The position numbers and the translations under genes are program-made. A stretch of DNA of 50,092 nucleotides from a virus: positions 1 through 50,092 of the IMG/VR virus record IMGVR_UViG_3300008267_013330. One strand, given 5' to 3'. A model generated the notes under the pieces. The model ran no database searches, was not told the DNA's origin, and saw only the letters and a list, made by a program, of their open reading frames with translations. The stretch's first letter is position 1. Each line of letters opens with the position of its first letter. Shown here piece by piece: positions 29,755 to 37,972 of this stretch.

Positions 29755-30972
29755 ATGTATATGAATACACTAAAGGATGTAATAAAAGAAGAACTTATTC
29801 TTGAAAAAAGAAGAAAGAAAAAGAAGAAAAAAGCTAAAAGAGATGCTTGTTACTATAAAGTAAGAAGTAGGTATGATGTTTGGCCTTCTGCTTATGCTTC
29901 AGGTGCTTTGTCAAAATGTAGAAAAGTGGGTGCCGATAATTGGGGTAATTCTACTAAAGAAAACGAAGATCATATTGACGAAAAATGGTCTGAAAAATAT
30001 AAAAAAAGTATTGATTGTACTAACCCTAAAGGTTTTTCACAAAGGGCACATTGCCAAGGACGTAAAAAAAATGAAGAAAATTTTAATATAAATGATTTAA
30101 TTACTGAAAAAAGAAAACTTACATCAAAACCTAGTTCTGAAGGTAATTTAAGAGATTGGTTTAAAAGAAAAGGTGCTAAAGGTTCAACAGGTGGTTGGGT
30201 TGATTGTAATACTTGTAGAAAAGACGAGGAAACAGGAAGAACAAAATGTAAACCATGTGGTAGACAAGAAGGTGAAAAAAGAAGTAAATACCCAGCTTGT
30301 AGGCCAACACCAGGTTCATGTAAAAAATATAAATCCAGTAAAGGTAAATCATGGGGTAAAAAAAATAAAACTATGAAAGAAGATTATATTATTAATGGAA
30401 AATTAATAACAGAAGGAAAAGAACTTATTTCAGAAAATGTTCTATATCATTTTAATAACAGACCCACACTTACGGAAAATATCTACAGGTATGGTTCAGA
30501 AGGTTATTTCAAGTTAATAAATGAGGTTAGAAGTTTATACAATAAAGGTATAATTGATTTATCATCCGTAGATGAAGAAACAATCTTAACTGATATCGGT
30601 AAACGAGGTATATACGAAAATAAAGTAGTTTGGTTAGATGTTATTTATGAATCAGATGAAGTGGTGGAATCTTTAACTGAAGCCGAATACCAAGGTAAAA
30701 AGGTACAACTAGGTAAACCTAAAAGAGGTGGTTCTAAAAAATTCTACGTTTATGTAAAATGTGGTGATAGGGTTAAAAAAGTTTCATTTGGGGCTAAATC
30801 AGGTGGTAGTAAATTGTCTGTTAAACTAAGAGACCCTAAAGCTAGAAAAGCTTTTTCTGATAGACATAATTGTCCACAAAAAAATGATAAATGTTCTGCT
30901 GGTTATTGGGCTTGTAGATTACCAAGATACGCAAAATCTTTAGGTTTATCAGGTGGGGGTACTTGGTGGTAA
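29755..30972 (+). CDS. Cys-rich three-module phage protein
   Basis: The 405-residue protein starts NTLKDVIKEELILEKRR, a cargo-like peptide with I-K-E and I-L-E, then a Lys/Arg run. Module 1 (31-64) has CYYKVRSRYDVWPSAYASGALSKCRKVG. Module 2 (about 128-200) is GGWVDCNTCRKD..CKPCGRQ..YPACRP, similar to DUF5872-type sequence. Module 3 (about 340-405) has RHNCPQKNDKCSAGYWACRLPRYAK and ends GGGTWW. The modules occur in various orders in large aquatic phages. They are small, Cys-rich and basic, consistent with DNA-binding head proteins. ATG 29761 is an alternative start. Confidence 0.65.
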   Translation: MYMNTLKDVIKEELILEKRRKKKKKKAKRDACYYKVRSRYDVWPSAYASGALSKCRKVGADNWGNSTKENEDHIDEKWSEKYKKSIDCTNPKGFSQRAHCQGRKKNEENFNINDLITEKRKLTSKPSSEGNLRDWFKRKGAKGSTGGWVDCNTCRKDEETGRTKCKPCGRQEGEKRSKYPACRPTPGSCKKYKSSKGKSWGKKNKTMKEDYIINGKLITEGKELISENVLYHFNNRPTLTENIYRYGSEGYFKLINEVRSLYNKGIIDLSSVDEETILTDIGKRGIYENKVVWLDVIYESDEVVESLTEAEYQGKKVQLGKPKRGGSKKFYVYVKCGDRVKKVSFGAKSGGSKLSVKLRDPKARKAFSDRHNCPQKNDKCSAGYWACRLPRYAKSLGLSGGGTWW

Positions 30973-30984
30973 TAATTTTATATT

Positions 30985-31614
30985 ATGGACAATAATGTAA
31001 TTGGTAGTAATACAACAATAGTTTTTGATTTTAAACCTGAAGGTGTTAAGTCAAAGATAGATACTGGTGCGGAAACAAATTCAATTCATTGTTCTGAAGC
31101 TTTTATAAAAAATGGTAATTTATATTGTAAATTACTAGACCAACCAGAAATAATGACATTTAAAGATTATAAAATTAAAAACGTTAGAAGTTCTAATGGT
31201 TTAAAAAATAAAAGGTATTGTATTAGTTTAAATTTTAAATTAGGTAATAAGTCTTTTAAGTCTGATTTTACTTTGAATAACAGGGGTAAAATGAAATACC
31301 CCATTTTGTTGGGTAAAAATTTTTTAGACGAAAATAATTTTTTAGTCGATGTTAGTAAACCCTATTCTGAAACTATAAAAGAGGGTTATTATTTTAGAAC
31401 TTTTACAGAAAATTTAGATAATACAGAACTTGTATGGCATCGTGATAGAGAGGATAGATTTGTAAAATCAATAGGCAATACTGATTGGATGGTCCAATTA
31501 GATAATGAGTTACCTAAATCATTGACTGAAACAATTTTTATACCTAAAAACACATATCACAGAGTTATTAAGGGGAGTGGTGATTTAACAGTTAAAATAA
31601 AAAAAATATTATGA
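30985..31614 (+). CDS. Retropepsin-like aspartic protease fused to a cupin-like tail
   Basis: The 209-residue protein has KSKIDTGAETNSIH at 22-35, the DTGA active-site motif of the retropepsin-like 'ATP-dependent zinc protease' family. MKYPILLGKNFLDENNFLVDV near residue 112 completes that domain. Residues about 150-209 (WHRDREDRFVKSIG..WMVQLDNELP..IFIPKNTYHRVIKG) look like a small cupin module. The protease might process virion proteins or peptides. It overlaps the next gene by ATGA. Confidence 0.65.
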   Translation: MDNNVIGSNTTIVFDFKPEGVKSKIDTGAETNSIHCSEAFIKNGNLYCKLLDQPEIMTFKDYKIKNVRSSNGLKNKRYCISLNFKLGNKSFKSDFTLNNRGKMKYPILLGKNFLDENNFLVDVSKPYSETIKEGYYFRTFTENLDNTELVWHRDREDRFVKSIGNTDWMVQLDNELPKSLTETIFIPKNTYHRVIKGSGDLTVKIKKIL

Positions 31615-31985
31615 GTAGGGTAAAAATACAAAAAAGATTAATTATTGAGAGAGTTAATAAAAAAATGTTGGGTGAAGCAGAAATGGATTGTCCTAAAGCA
31701 ACTCAAGACAGTGAACTAAATGAAAAAAATAAGAAAAAAATTGCTGTAGAGCACCAATACGGTTTACCTACTGAAGAAGCTAAAGAAAAAATTCAAAACT
31801 GTGGTAATTGTGTGGCTTTTGATATTTCAAAAAGAATGAAAGATTGCATGGGGAACGATAGTGGTGATGTAGGTTATTGTTGGATGCATCATTTTATGTG
31901 TTCAGGAAAAAAATGGTGTGACACTTGGGTTGAAGGTGGCCCGATAAAAGATGATTCTGTTTCATATAAAAAACAAGAAGGTTAA
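31611..31985 (+). CDS. Cys-rich phage protein with cargo-like N-terminus
   Basis: The 124-residue protein begins KIQKRLIIERVNKKMLGEAEMDCP, then has NCGNCVAFDISKRMKDC and GYCWMHHFMCSGKKWCDTWVEGGPI. Seven or more Cys plus His suggest iron-sulfur or zinc binding. This layout is known from large aquatic phages without a function. L-I-I-E fits the hydrophobic-x-Glu rule. Confidence 0.6.
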   Translation: MSRVKIQKRLIIERVNKKMLGEAEMDCPKATQDSELNEKNKKKIAVEHQYGLPTEEAKEKIQNCGNCVAFDISKRMKDCMGNDSGDVGYCWMHHFMCSGKKWCDTWVEGGPIKDDSVSYKKQEG

Positions 31986-31987
31986 TT

Positions 31988-32182
31988 GTGAAAAATCTAA
32001 TTAGACAAATACTATTAGAAGAATCTAAAAAAACCGAATTAGAATATCAAGTAAGGGACATTGGTGGTACTGATGTTTATTACAAAAAAAAGAAAAAAGA
32101 AAAAAAATGGTCTTTTACAGATAAAGAAGATTTTGAGAAAAACTCAAAAAAAAGTAATATTGTAAAGTGGAAAGAAAAATGA
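31988..32182 (+). CDS. Small cargo-like protein
   Basis: A 64-residue protein starting at GTG: KNLIRQILLEESKKTELEYQVRD, followed by a Lys-rich tail. The whole mature part after ILLE would be about 53 residues. It overlaps the next gene by ATGA. Confidence 0.55.
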   Translation: MKNLIRQILLEESKKTELEYQVRDIGGTDVYYKKKKKEKKWSFTDKEDFEKNSKKSNIVKWKEK

Positions 32183-32595
32183 AAGATTTAATCAAAAAAA
32201 TATTAAAGGAAAGTGATTTAGAATGGATAGGCCAAGTTACTTCTGATATTGATTTGACTTTATATGATTTTTTGGAAAAACGTTCTGAAGTTGGAGATGT
32301 TAATATCCCTGATTCTAATATTAATCTTAAAAAAATAGTTTTTTTTATTGAAGGTGATTATTATTCTATATCAGGGTGGAATAGTAAAAATGATTCTTTT
32401 TGGCAAATAGTTCGTATGTTAGATGAAAATGTAGAATTTTTTATTGAGGATAGTAAAACAAGTGAACAACTTAAAAATTCGTTATTAGCTTTTGCTCAAG
32501 TTAATTGGTACGGTTCAAAACCAAGAGGTTTAGATGTTAACAGACAAAGAATTACCAAAACCATAAAAAAGTTTCTAAGTGATAAGTTTAAATAA
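32179..32595 (+). CDS. Hypothetical protein with KKILKES N-terminus
   Basis: The 138-residue protein starts MKDLIKKILKESDLEWIGQVTSD. Start chosen at ATG 32179 because it restores the shared peptide and an ATGA overlap; a GTG 12 nt upstream is less likely. The middle (KKIVFFIEGDYYSISGW) is beta-like, and the end is basic. Same candidate head-cargo group. Confidence 0.6.
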   Translation: MKDLIKKILKESDLEWIGQVTSDIDLTLYDFLEKRSEVGDVNIPDSNINLKKIVFFIEGDYYSISGWNSKNDSFWQIVRMLDENVEFFIEDSKTSEQLKNSLLAFAQVNWYGSKPRGLDVNRQRITKTIKKFLSDKFK

Positions 32596-32622
32596 TTATC
32601 CCGACCTAATAAGGTAAAATAG

Positions 32623-32636
32623 GATATTTATATAAT
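32623..32636 (+). promoter_or_regulatory. GATATTTATATAAT motif abutting a GTG start
   Basis: Ends directly at the GTG at 32637, the same arrangement as at 9707 and 42828. Confidence 0.5.
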
Positions 32637-33383
32637 GTGAAAGATTTAATTAAAAAAATATTAAAAGAGGCTGAAGAGTATTGGGTTGTGGGGTCCAATA
32701 AAGTAGATCCAATAAAAGAAGGTGATTTTGATTGGGTTGGGAGTAAACCTTACCATGGTGTTAGATTTAAAATAATAAACAATATGACAGCTATGGATCC
32801 AACCCCACTAATATGGACCATTGAAGAGTATGATAATGAATATGACGTTGTTAAAGTGGTTAGTCAATATGGGGGTGTTAATTATGTTAATAAATCTGAT
32901 GTTGAGGAAAATTTTAAAAGTGGAAAATGGTACCCATTACCAATCGGTAAATCTATCAATGAATCTAATAACTTTGGTGGTAGTGAAGATGAGGTTACAT
33001 CATTAAAAGGTCATAAAAATTATAATGGTTGGGTTTTTGTTCACAGAAATCTAAATAGACCACCATATTGGTCAATTAAAGCCGGAAAAAGTGGTGGGCC
33101 AGTTATTGGTTATGATAAAGACATACATTTAAAAGATGTAATTTTTAAAGTACAAAAAGGGGGTCAATCTCGTGTAAGAAAAGAAAAAACAAAAAATGTT
33201 CATGCTGGTGTTGTTGGTAAAATAATTGACTCTGGTAGTGATTACAACACAGAGGGTTGGACTTTGGTGACTTATAACCCTTATAGGGATAATACCTTTA
33301 TTGAGTATGAGAGTAAGGAACCTATTTATAGTGCTAAAGAAGTTATATTAAAAAATGAAAAAGAGGTTTGGGTTAAAAAATGA
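32637..33383 (+). CDS. Hypothetical protein with KKILKEAE N-terminus
   Basis: The 248-residue protein, GTG start, begins KDLIKKILKEAEEYWVVGSNKV. It then shows two beta-rich segments: residues 15-105 with SKPYHGVRFKI, and residues 120-248 with NGWVFVHRNLNRPPYWSIKAG and GWTLVTYNPYRDNTFIEYESKEPIYSA. The second resembles small ligand- or nucleotide-binding beta domains in phage proteins, but no family is certain. Overlaps the next gene by ATGA. Confidence 0.6.
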   Translation: MKDLIKKILKEAEEYWVVGSNKVDPIKEGDFDWVGSKPYHGVRFKIINNMTAMDPTPLIWTIEEYDNEYDVVKVVSQYGGVNYVNKSDVEENFKSGKWYPLPIGKSINESNNFGGSEDEVTSLKGHKNYNGWVFVHRNLNRPPYWSIKAGKSGGPVIGYDKDIHLKDVIFKVQKGGQSRVRKEKTKNVHAGVVGKIIDSGSDYNTEGWTLVTYNPYRDNTFIEYESKEPIYSAKEVILKNEKEVWVKK

Positions 33384-33712
33384 AAAATATAATTAAAAAA
33401 ATATTAAAAGAATCTGAATGGGATTGGACTAATGAGGCTGATAAAGATGTACCTGTAAACGAAATATCTAATTGGGTTGAGGAAACAAGGTATAAAATAT
33501 CTCCATTAATACAAAAGATAGATGAGTTTTACAAACAAGCTCCACAAGTAAAATGGGATAAAGATGAGGAGGTTGGTAACGACCAATTGGTTGCTTTGTC
33601 AGTTAAAAGTATTGGTGATGAGTTAAAAAATATTTATTATAGTCTTGAAACAATTAGTGATGAAATAAACCATTTAAGTAATCCAGAATTATTTGATGAC
33701 TATGATGATTAA
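33380..33712 (+). CDS. Hypothetical protein with KKILKESE N-terminus
   Basis: The 110-residue protein begins MKNIIKKILKESEWDWTNEADKDVPV, the clearest copy of the shared peptide and its W-D-W plus D-V-P continuation. The rest is helical and acidic, ending DDYDD. Confidence 0.6.
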   Translation: MKNIIKKILKESEWDWTNEADKDVPVNEISNWVEETRYKISPLIQKIDEFYKQAPQVKWDKDEEVGNDQLVALSVKSIGDELKNIYYSLETISDEINHLSNPELFDDYDD

Positions 33713-34388
33713 AAACAAATCAAAAATATTATTAGAAGGTAGGTATGATGTATTAACTAAACAAATTGTTAATGATGTTATGTATTATATTAAAGAAACT
33801 GAAGGGGAATTAAATGATGTTACACAAATAGATTTACCTGAGGAAGAAGGTCCGTATTATCACAAATACTCAGGAATAAAAATAAATGTAGATTTAAGAA
33901 TACAAAGAACCGAAGACTCAATAGAATTTAATGGTAAAGAAATACCTTATTATGTAAATTCTTTTATCGCTACCGACGATTATTTTGTTATAGAGGTAAC
34001 TATTAACGAAAATTACGGTAAAAAATATTATAAAGAAATTTATTATAAGTTAAACGAAGATGTTAGACACGAAATAGAACATTATGTCCAAGAAAAAGGT
34101 CTTACCGATAAAAGATTTAAAACTAGAAACCAACCTTTAGTACCGTCAACCGCTGATTATGAAACCACCTATTTACACCATATGGACCCCTCTGAGGTTG
34201 AGGCTTTAGTACACGGTTTTTATCGTAGAGCAAAAAAAGAAAGACTTCCTTTAGATACAATTATGATTCGTGATTTGGAAAAAGACATTGAAATTGGTAA
34301 TATCACACAAGAAGAGGCAAAAGAACTATTTAATACTTGGTTAATATATGCCAGAAGAAATTTACCTCAAGCCATTTATTCAAAATAG
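33702..34388 (+). CDS. Zincin-like metallopeptidase with LLEGR N-terminus
   Basis: From ATG 33702 the protein is 228 residues and starts MMIKNKSKILLEGRYD; the frame is open to TTG 33693, and ATG 33705 is also possible. It has DVRHEIEHYVQ near residue 120-130, an HExxH zinc motif, and a later Glu-rich helix DPSEVEALVHGFYRRAKK that could give the third ligand. This points to a gluzincin-type protease. With the cargo-like N-terminus, it could be packaged and delivered. Activity is inferred. Confidence 0.6.
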   Translation: MMIKNKSKILLEGRYDVLTKQIVNDVMYYIKETEGELNDVTQIDLPEEEGPYYHKYSGIKINVDLRIQRTEDSIEFNGKEIPYYVNSFIATDDYFVIEVTINENYGKKYYKEIYYKLNEDVRHEIEHYVQEKGLTDKRFKTRNQPLVPSTADYETTYLHHMDPSEVEALVHGFYRRAKKERLPLDTIMIRDLEKDIEIGNITQEEAKELFNTWLIYARRNLPQAIYSK

Positions 34389-34454
34389 GCTTTAATTTAT
34401 CAGATTAAATTATTAAAATTGTTTTAAATAAAATATTAATAAAAAGTTTTAATT

Positions 34455-34625
34455 ATGCCAAAAAGTAAACACAGAAAAGACCATAAAAAAAAGGTTGAAG
34501 CTAGACGTAAAAGATTAGAGTCAAAAAAAAGAAGTATGCAAAATAAATTTATGGAAATGTTTAAACAGGAAATTGACGGTTTAAAAGATAATAACAAAGA
34601 AGAAAATTTAGAAGAAAATGTCTAA
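34455..34625 (+). CDS. Small basic phage protein
   Basis: A 56-residue frame (MPKSKHRKDHKKKVEARRKR..) with a Lys/Arg/His-rich first half and an acidic end (NKEENLEEN). Near-identical small proteins are known in aquatic phages. It overlaps the Nudix-like gene by 8 nt. Confidence 0.6.
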   Translation: MPKSKHRKDHKKKVEARRKRLESKKRSMQNKFMEMFKQEIDGLKDNNKEENLEENV

Positions 34626-35253
34626 AGATAATGTAATTGAGAGTGAATTAATTTATGATGGGCTTCATAAAATAAAAAAAGTTTCTAAAAAGTTAGGTGA
34701 TAAAGAATTAGAAACCGAAGTTTTAATAAAAGATAATGTTGTTTCTGGTTTAGTTTATAATACCCTAACCAAAAAATATATTTTTGTAGAAAAGTATCGC
34801 ATTGCCGCTGAAGGTGTTACCGTTGAGGTTATTAATGGTAAAATCGAAGAAGGAGAAAAAGAATCACAAGCAATAAAAAGGGTTGTAACAGAAGTTACTG
34901 GTTATAAAGTTGATGAAATCAAAACAATAACAAGTTATTTTATTGATACCGACAACTCAAGTGAAGTTTGTTCACTTTTTTATGTTGAGGTTAGTGATAA
35001 AGTTATTGAAGACTTAGGTGACGTTGATTACAACTTAATAGAAATTGAAAGGTTGGGTTTAGGTGGTAAATTATTTGTTGAGGACCCTCTTAATATGATG
35101 GTTATGGATAACACTAATAAGGAGAAAAAGATGATACCACCATACCAAAGTATTGATGCGAAATCTTTAATAGCTATTATGTGGGTTGAAAACAATAACA
35201 CCCTAAAAGAGATGGCTGAATTAATAACAAACTATAAAATAAGAAGTTTATAA
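34618..35253 (+). CDS. Nudix-fold protein with an altered Nudix box
   Basis: The 211-residue protein resembles ADP-sugar pyrophosphatases, with YNTLTKKYIFVEKYRI before the box. The Nudix box at 74-96 reads G-x5-E-x7-R-V-V-T-E-V-T-G. Against Gx5Ex7REUXEEXGU, the Glu after Arg88 is Val89 and the second Glu of EE is Val93. The fold is likely intact but metal-dependent hydrolysis is doubtful. It may bind nucleotides or another ligand. Confidence 0.7.
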   Translation: MSKDNVIESELIYDGLHKIKKVSKKLGDKELETEVLIKDNVVSGLVYNTLTKKYIFVEKYRIAAEGVTVEVINGKIEEGEKESQAIKRVVTEVTGYKVDEIKTITSYFIDTDNSSEVCSLFYVEVSDKVIEDLGDVDYNLIEIERLGLGGKLFVEDPLNMMVMDNTNKEKKMIPPYQSIDAKSLIAIMWVENNNTLKEMAELITNYKIRSL

Positions 35254-35456
35254 TGGAAGAAAAATTAATTGATGCAATAAGAACAAAATATCAGTATGAA
35301 ATGAAAAGTTCTGTTGCTAGAATAGGTTCAGAATTAAATAACCCATCATTAAATTCTATTAATGTTATTGACGCCTTGGTAGAGGAATTTTATAAAGCTA
35401 AAGAAAAGGCCTCTTATTTTGAGGCAATAATTAAAAATTTAAACGGAGAAGATTAA
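35253..35456 (+). CDS. Hypothetical protein
   Basis: A 67-residue helical protein that starts at the Nudix-like gene's stop and ends 1 nt before the next gene. It contains a possible coiled coil (EEFYKAKEKASYFEAIIKN). No family recognised. Confidence 0.55.
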   Translation: MEEKLIDAIRTKYQYEMKSSVARIGSELNNPSLNSINVIDALVEEFYKAKEKASYFEAIIKNLNGED

Positions 35457-35457
35457 A

Positions 35458-36117
35458 ATGTTTGGTAAAGTTTTTTTTAATGTTGACACACAACAAGATT
35501 TTTTTAATAGGGATAGTGTAGATATTCCAAACGGTGAATCCATATTAGATAATTTGGCTTTAATAAGCCAATACGTATCAAAAAATAATTTAAAAACTGT
35601 CCATAGTATTAGATGGTTTAAAGAGGATTCAGAATTTTTTTCTGAAATGCCTGATTACAGAGAAAAATTACCAAAACATTGTGTTAAAGATACAAAGGGT
35701 GCTAGATTCATAAAAGAAACAGCTCCAGTTAATTATTTTTTAATAAATTGGGAGGGTGGGAATTTAGTTTTTCCAGAGATACACAGAAATTCAAACATTG
35801 TTGTAACTAAAAAAACAAAAGATTTTTTTATGGGTAACAGTTTTTCTGAAGCTTTAATAAATAATTTAGGTATACCAATAATGCAAAGACCTGTTTTTTA
35901 TTTATACGGTGTTGATGTTGGTGACACAGCTCTTTCTCTTCTTAGAAGAGGTTATGTTGTTTATGTAGTTTCTGACGCTAACATTAATATTAATGGACAA
36001 GTATTCAAAAAAGAAGATATTATATCAGCAGCATTTAACCCAGAATTAAACACACAAGTAAAAGAGGTTTTAGATTTAAATTTTATAACTACTAAAGAAT
36101 TGATAAATGGAATTTGA
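35458..36117 (+). CDS. Isochorismatase/nicotinamidase-like protein lacking the catalytic Cys
   Basis: The 219-residue protein has the cysteine-hydrolase fold landmarks. FFNVDTQQDFF at 6-16 includes the Asp of the triad, HCVKDTKGARF lies at 74-84, KKTKDFF at 118-124 contains the Lys, and YGVDVGDTALSLLRRGY lies at 150-166. In active nicotinamidases the loop before T-A-L carries Cys; here the matching position appears to be Gly155. The enzyme may be inactive or use another residue. It overlaps the next gene by 11 nt. Confidence 0.7.
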   Translation: MFGKVFFNVDTQQDFFNRDSVDIPNGESILDNLALISQYVSKNNLKTVHSIRWFKEDSEFFSEMPDYREKLPKHCVKDTKGARFIKETAPVNYFLINWEGGNLVFPEIHRNSNIVVTKKTKDFFMGNSFSEALINNLGIPIMQRPVFYLYGVDVGDTALSLLRRGYVVYVVSDANININGQVFKKEDIISAAFNPELNTQVKEVLDLNFITTKELINGI

Positions 36118-36691
36118 ATCTGAAATAATTGAACGTTGGGAGTCACTAGGTTTATTAGATGGTTTACAACTTTGGGAAAAAGAAGAATTGGCTTTAATAT
36201 ATGATAATGCAACAAAAATAATATTGTCAGTTATTTCTATAAATAATAAAATAGATACTGATTTTTTAGACCAAGTTTACATACCAATATGTAGAAGATT
36301 GTATCGTCGAGTAGGACCAAATTTTAATTTAGAAAATATGGTATCTAAATTAATAGAAACAATTAGTAGTGGTGATTTTAATAATAACCTAGAAAAAAAT
36401 AGTGTCATTGAGTTTTGTGTTTCTTTTTCTGATTTATACGAAGATGAAGAAACCAATAAAAAATATTTGAATGAAGATGAGTATGAATTAAGAGTTTCTC
36501 AAATGATATCAACTATTAAAGAAGTTTTATTAAATAAAAAAATGGTTTCTTATGTTAATAAAGAAGATAATGGTTTTAAAATAAATTTATCAAAAACTGA
36601 AAAAACAAAACAACAAACAAGATTTTGGAACCAATCTGTTGCAAAAAAATTATTCGATTCTGCTTTATCTGAAATCAATAAAGGTCTTTAG
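36107..36691 (+). CDS. Hypothetical helical protein
   Basis: The 194-residue protein is mainly helical and acidic, with FNLENMVSKLIETI and a Lys-rich end. Context is the Nudix/isochorismatase/CysC block. No family recognised. Confidence 0.55.
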   Translation: MEFESEIIERWESLGLLDGLQLWEKEELALIYDNATKIILSVISINNKIDTDFLDQVYIPICRRLYRRVGPNFNLENMVSKLIETISSGDFNNNLEKNSVIEFCVSFSDLYEDEETNKKYLNEDEYELRVSQMISTIKEVLLNKKMVSYVNKEDNGFKINLSKTEKTKQQTRFWNQSVAKKLFDSALSEINKGL

Positions 36692-36707
36692 TTAAAAAAA
36701 AAATAAA

Positions 36708-37301
36708 ATGGAATTAAATTTATTTGAAAGTAAACATAAAATAACAAAAGAAGATAGAGAAAAAATATTAAAACAAAAATCGTTAGTTATTTGGTTAACT
36801 GGTTTATCTGGTTCTGGTAAATCAACAATTGCCAATGAATTGGCAATTAAATTACAAAAAGAAAATAAATTAGCATATATTCTTGATGGGGATAATATTA
36901 GAATGGGCCTTAATAAAGATTTAGGTTTTTCTGATGATGATAGAAAAGAAAACATTAGAAGAATTGCTGAAGTTGCTAAATTATTATCAGATATCGGTGT
37001 TATTGTAATAACCGCTTTTATTTCACCTTTTAGGGAAGAAAGAAATAATGCCAAAAACATAATTGGTGAAGATGATTTTATTGAGGTTTATATTGATGCC
37101 TCTTTATCAGTTTGTGAGTCAAGAGACCCAAAAGGTTTATATAAAAAAGCGAGATTAGGTCAAATACCTATGTTCACTGGAATAGATTCACCATATGAAG
37201 AACCGTTAAACCCAACTCTTGAAGTTAAAAGTGATGAAATGACCATAGAAGAATCTACTAATTTTATTTATGATTATTTAATAACAAAAAAAGTTTTTTA
37301 A
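36708..37301 (+). CDS. cysC: Adenylylsulfate (APS) kinase
   Basis: The 197-residue protein contains the full CysC signature. P-loop TGLSGSGKST is at 31-40, LDGDNIRMGLNKDLGFS at 59-75, ENIRRIAEVAKLL at 81-93, AFISPFR at 103-109, RDPKGLYKKAR at 139-149 and FTGIDSPYEEP at 156-166. The enzyme phosphorylates APS with ATP to make PAPS in sulfate activation. No ATP sulfurylase is seen in the window, so host APS is likely used. PAPS could feed cysteine synthesis or sulfation. Confidence 0.95.
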   Translation: MELNLFESKHKITKEDREKILKQKSLVIWLTGLSGSGKSTIANELAIKLQKENKLAYILDGDNIRMGLNKDLGFSDDDRKENIRRIAEVAKLLSDIGVIVITAFISPFREERNNAKNIIGEDDFIEVYIDASLSVCESRDPKGLYKKARLGQIPMFTGIDSPYEEPLNPTLEVKSDEMTIEESTNFIYDYLITKKVF

Positions 37302-37305
37302 TATA

Positions 37306-37773
37306 ATGATTTGGGAAAAGAAAAACCACGGTGGACAACCTACCACAAATAAAGATAAAAAATACGCAATTTTTATTGGCCGATATCAACCATATCATTA
37401 TGGTCACATAAATTTAATACAACAAAAATTAAACCAAGATATCCCAACTTTAATTATGGTAAGGGACATTAAACCCGATGAAAAAAATCCATTTACAACT
37501 GAACAAACAGTTAGTATGATTGAGAAGTATCATCAAGCAAAAGGTGATGATGTTAAAGTAATGATTATTCCTGATATTGAATCTGTAAACTATGGTAGAG
37601 GTGTTGGTTATGAGATAAATGAATTCACACCAACAGAAGAATTAGCGTTTATTTCAGCCACTAAAATTAGGGAATCAATTAAAAACAATAATGAAGAATG
37701 GAAAGAGATGGTTGATATTTCAATTCAGGGAGACGTAGAAAAATATTTATATGAAACCGAATATAAGTCATAA
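37306..37773 (+). CDS. HxGH nucleotidyltransferase (NMNAT/cytidylyltransferase-like)
   Basis: The 155-residue protein has IFIGRYQPYHYGHINLI at 22-38 with the HxGH motif His31-His34, and the second motif ISATKIRES near residue 128-136. These define the nucleotidylyltransferase superfamily that joins a nucleotide to a phosphorylated partner (NMN, phosphopantetheine, glycerol-3-P and others). It is 5 nt downstream of cysC and overlaps the DUF2061 gene. The lack of a full NadR or NadM pattern leaves the substrate open. Confidence 0.75.
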   Translation: MIWEKKNHGGQPTTNKDKKYAIFIGRYQPYHYGHINLIQQKLNQDIPTLIMVRDIKPDEKNPFTTEQTVSMIEKYHQAKGDDVKVMIIPDIESVNYGRGVGYEINEFTPTEELAFISATKIRESIKNNNEEWKEMVDISIQGDVEKYLYETEYKS

Positions 37774-37972
37774 AAGACATTTACTTAAATCTATTACTTA
37801 TAGAGTATATTCTTCTTGTATAACATCCATTATAACAACTTTTTTAACTGGTGACTTTAAAATGGGTCTTTCTGTTGGTAGTGTAGACTTTTTTATTAAA
37901 ATAATAACGTATTATATCCATGAAAGAGTTTGGTATAAAATTAATTTTGGTGTAGAAAGAAAAAAAAGATAA
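37751..37972 (+). CDS. DUF2061 membrane protein
   Basis: The 73-residue protein has the DUF2061 pattern: KRHLLKSITYRVYSSCITSIITTFLTG, then GLSVGSVDFFIKIITYYIHERVWYKI. This gives two membrane segments and the YY.HERVW end. In Bacteroidota DUF2061 genes often neighbour sulfate-activation genes, matching cysC here. Its role is unknown; transport or membrane anchoring of sulfur metabolism is possible. Confidence 0.85.
   Translation: MKPNISHKRHLLKSITYRVYSSCITSIITTFLTGDFKMGLSVGSVDFFIKIITYYIHERVWYKINFGVERKKR

Noticed and set aside
37306-37773. ATP sulfurylase partner for cysC
   Set aside because: It has an HxGH and ISATKIR motif, but the length and sequence fit small NMNAT/cytidylyltransferase-like enzymes rather than sulfurylase.
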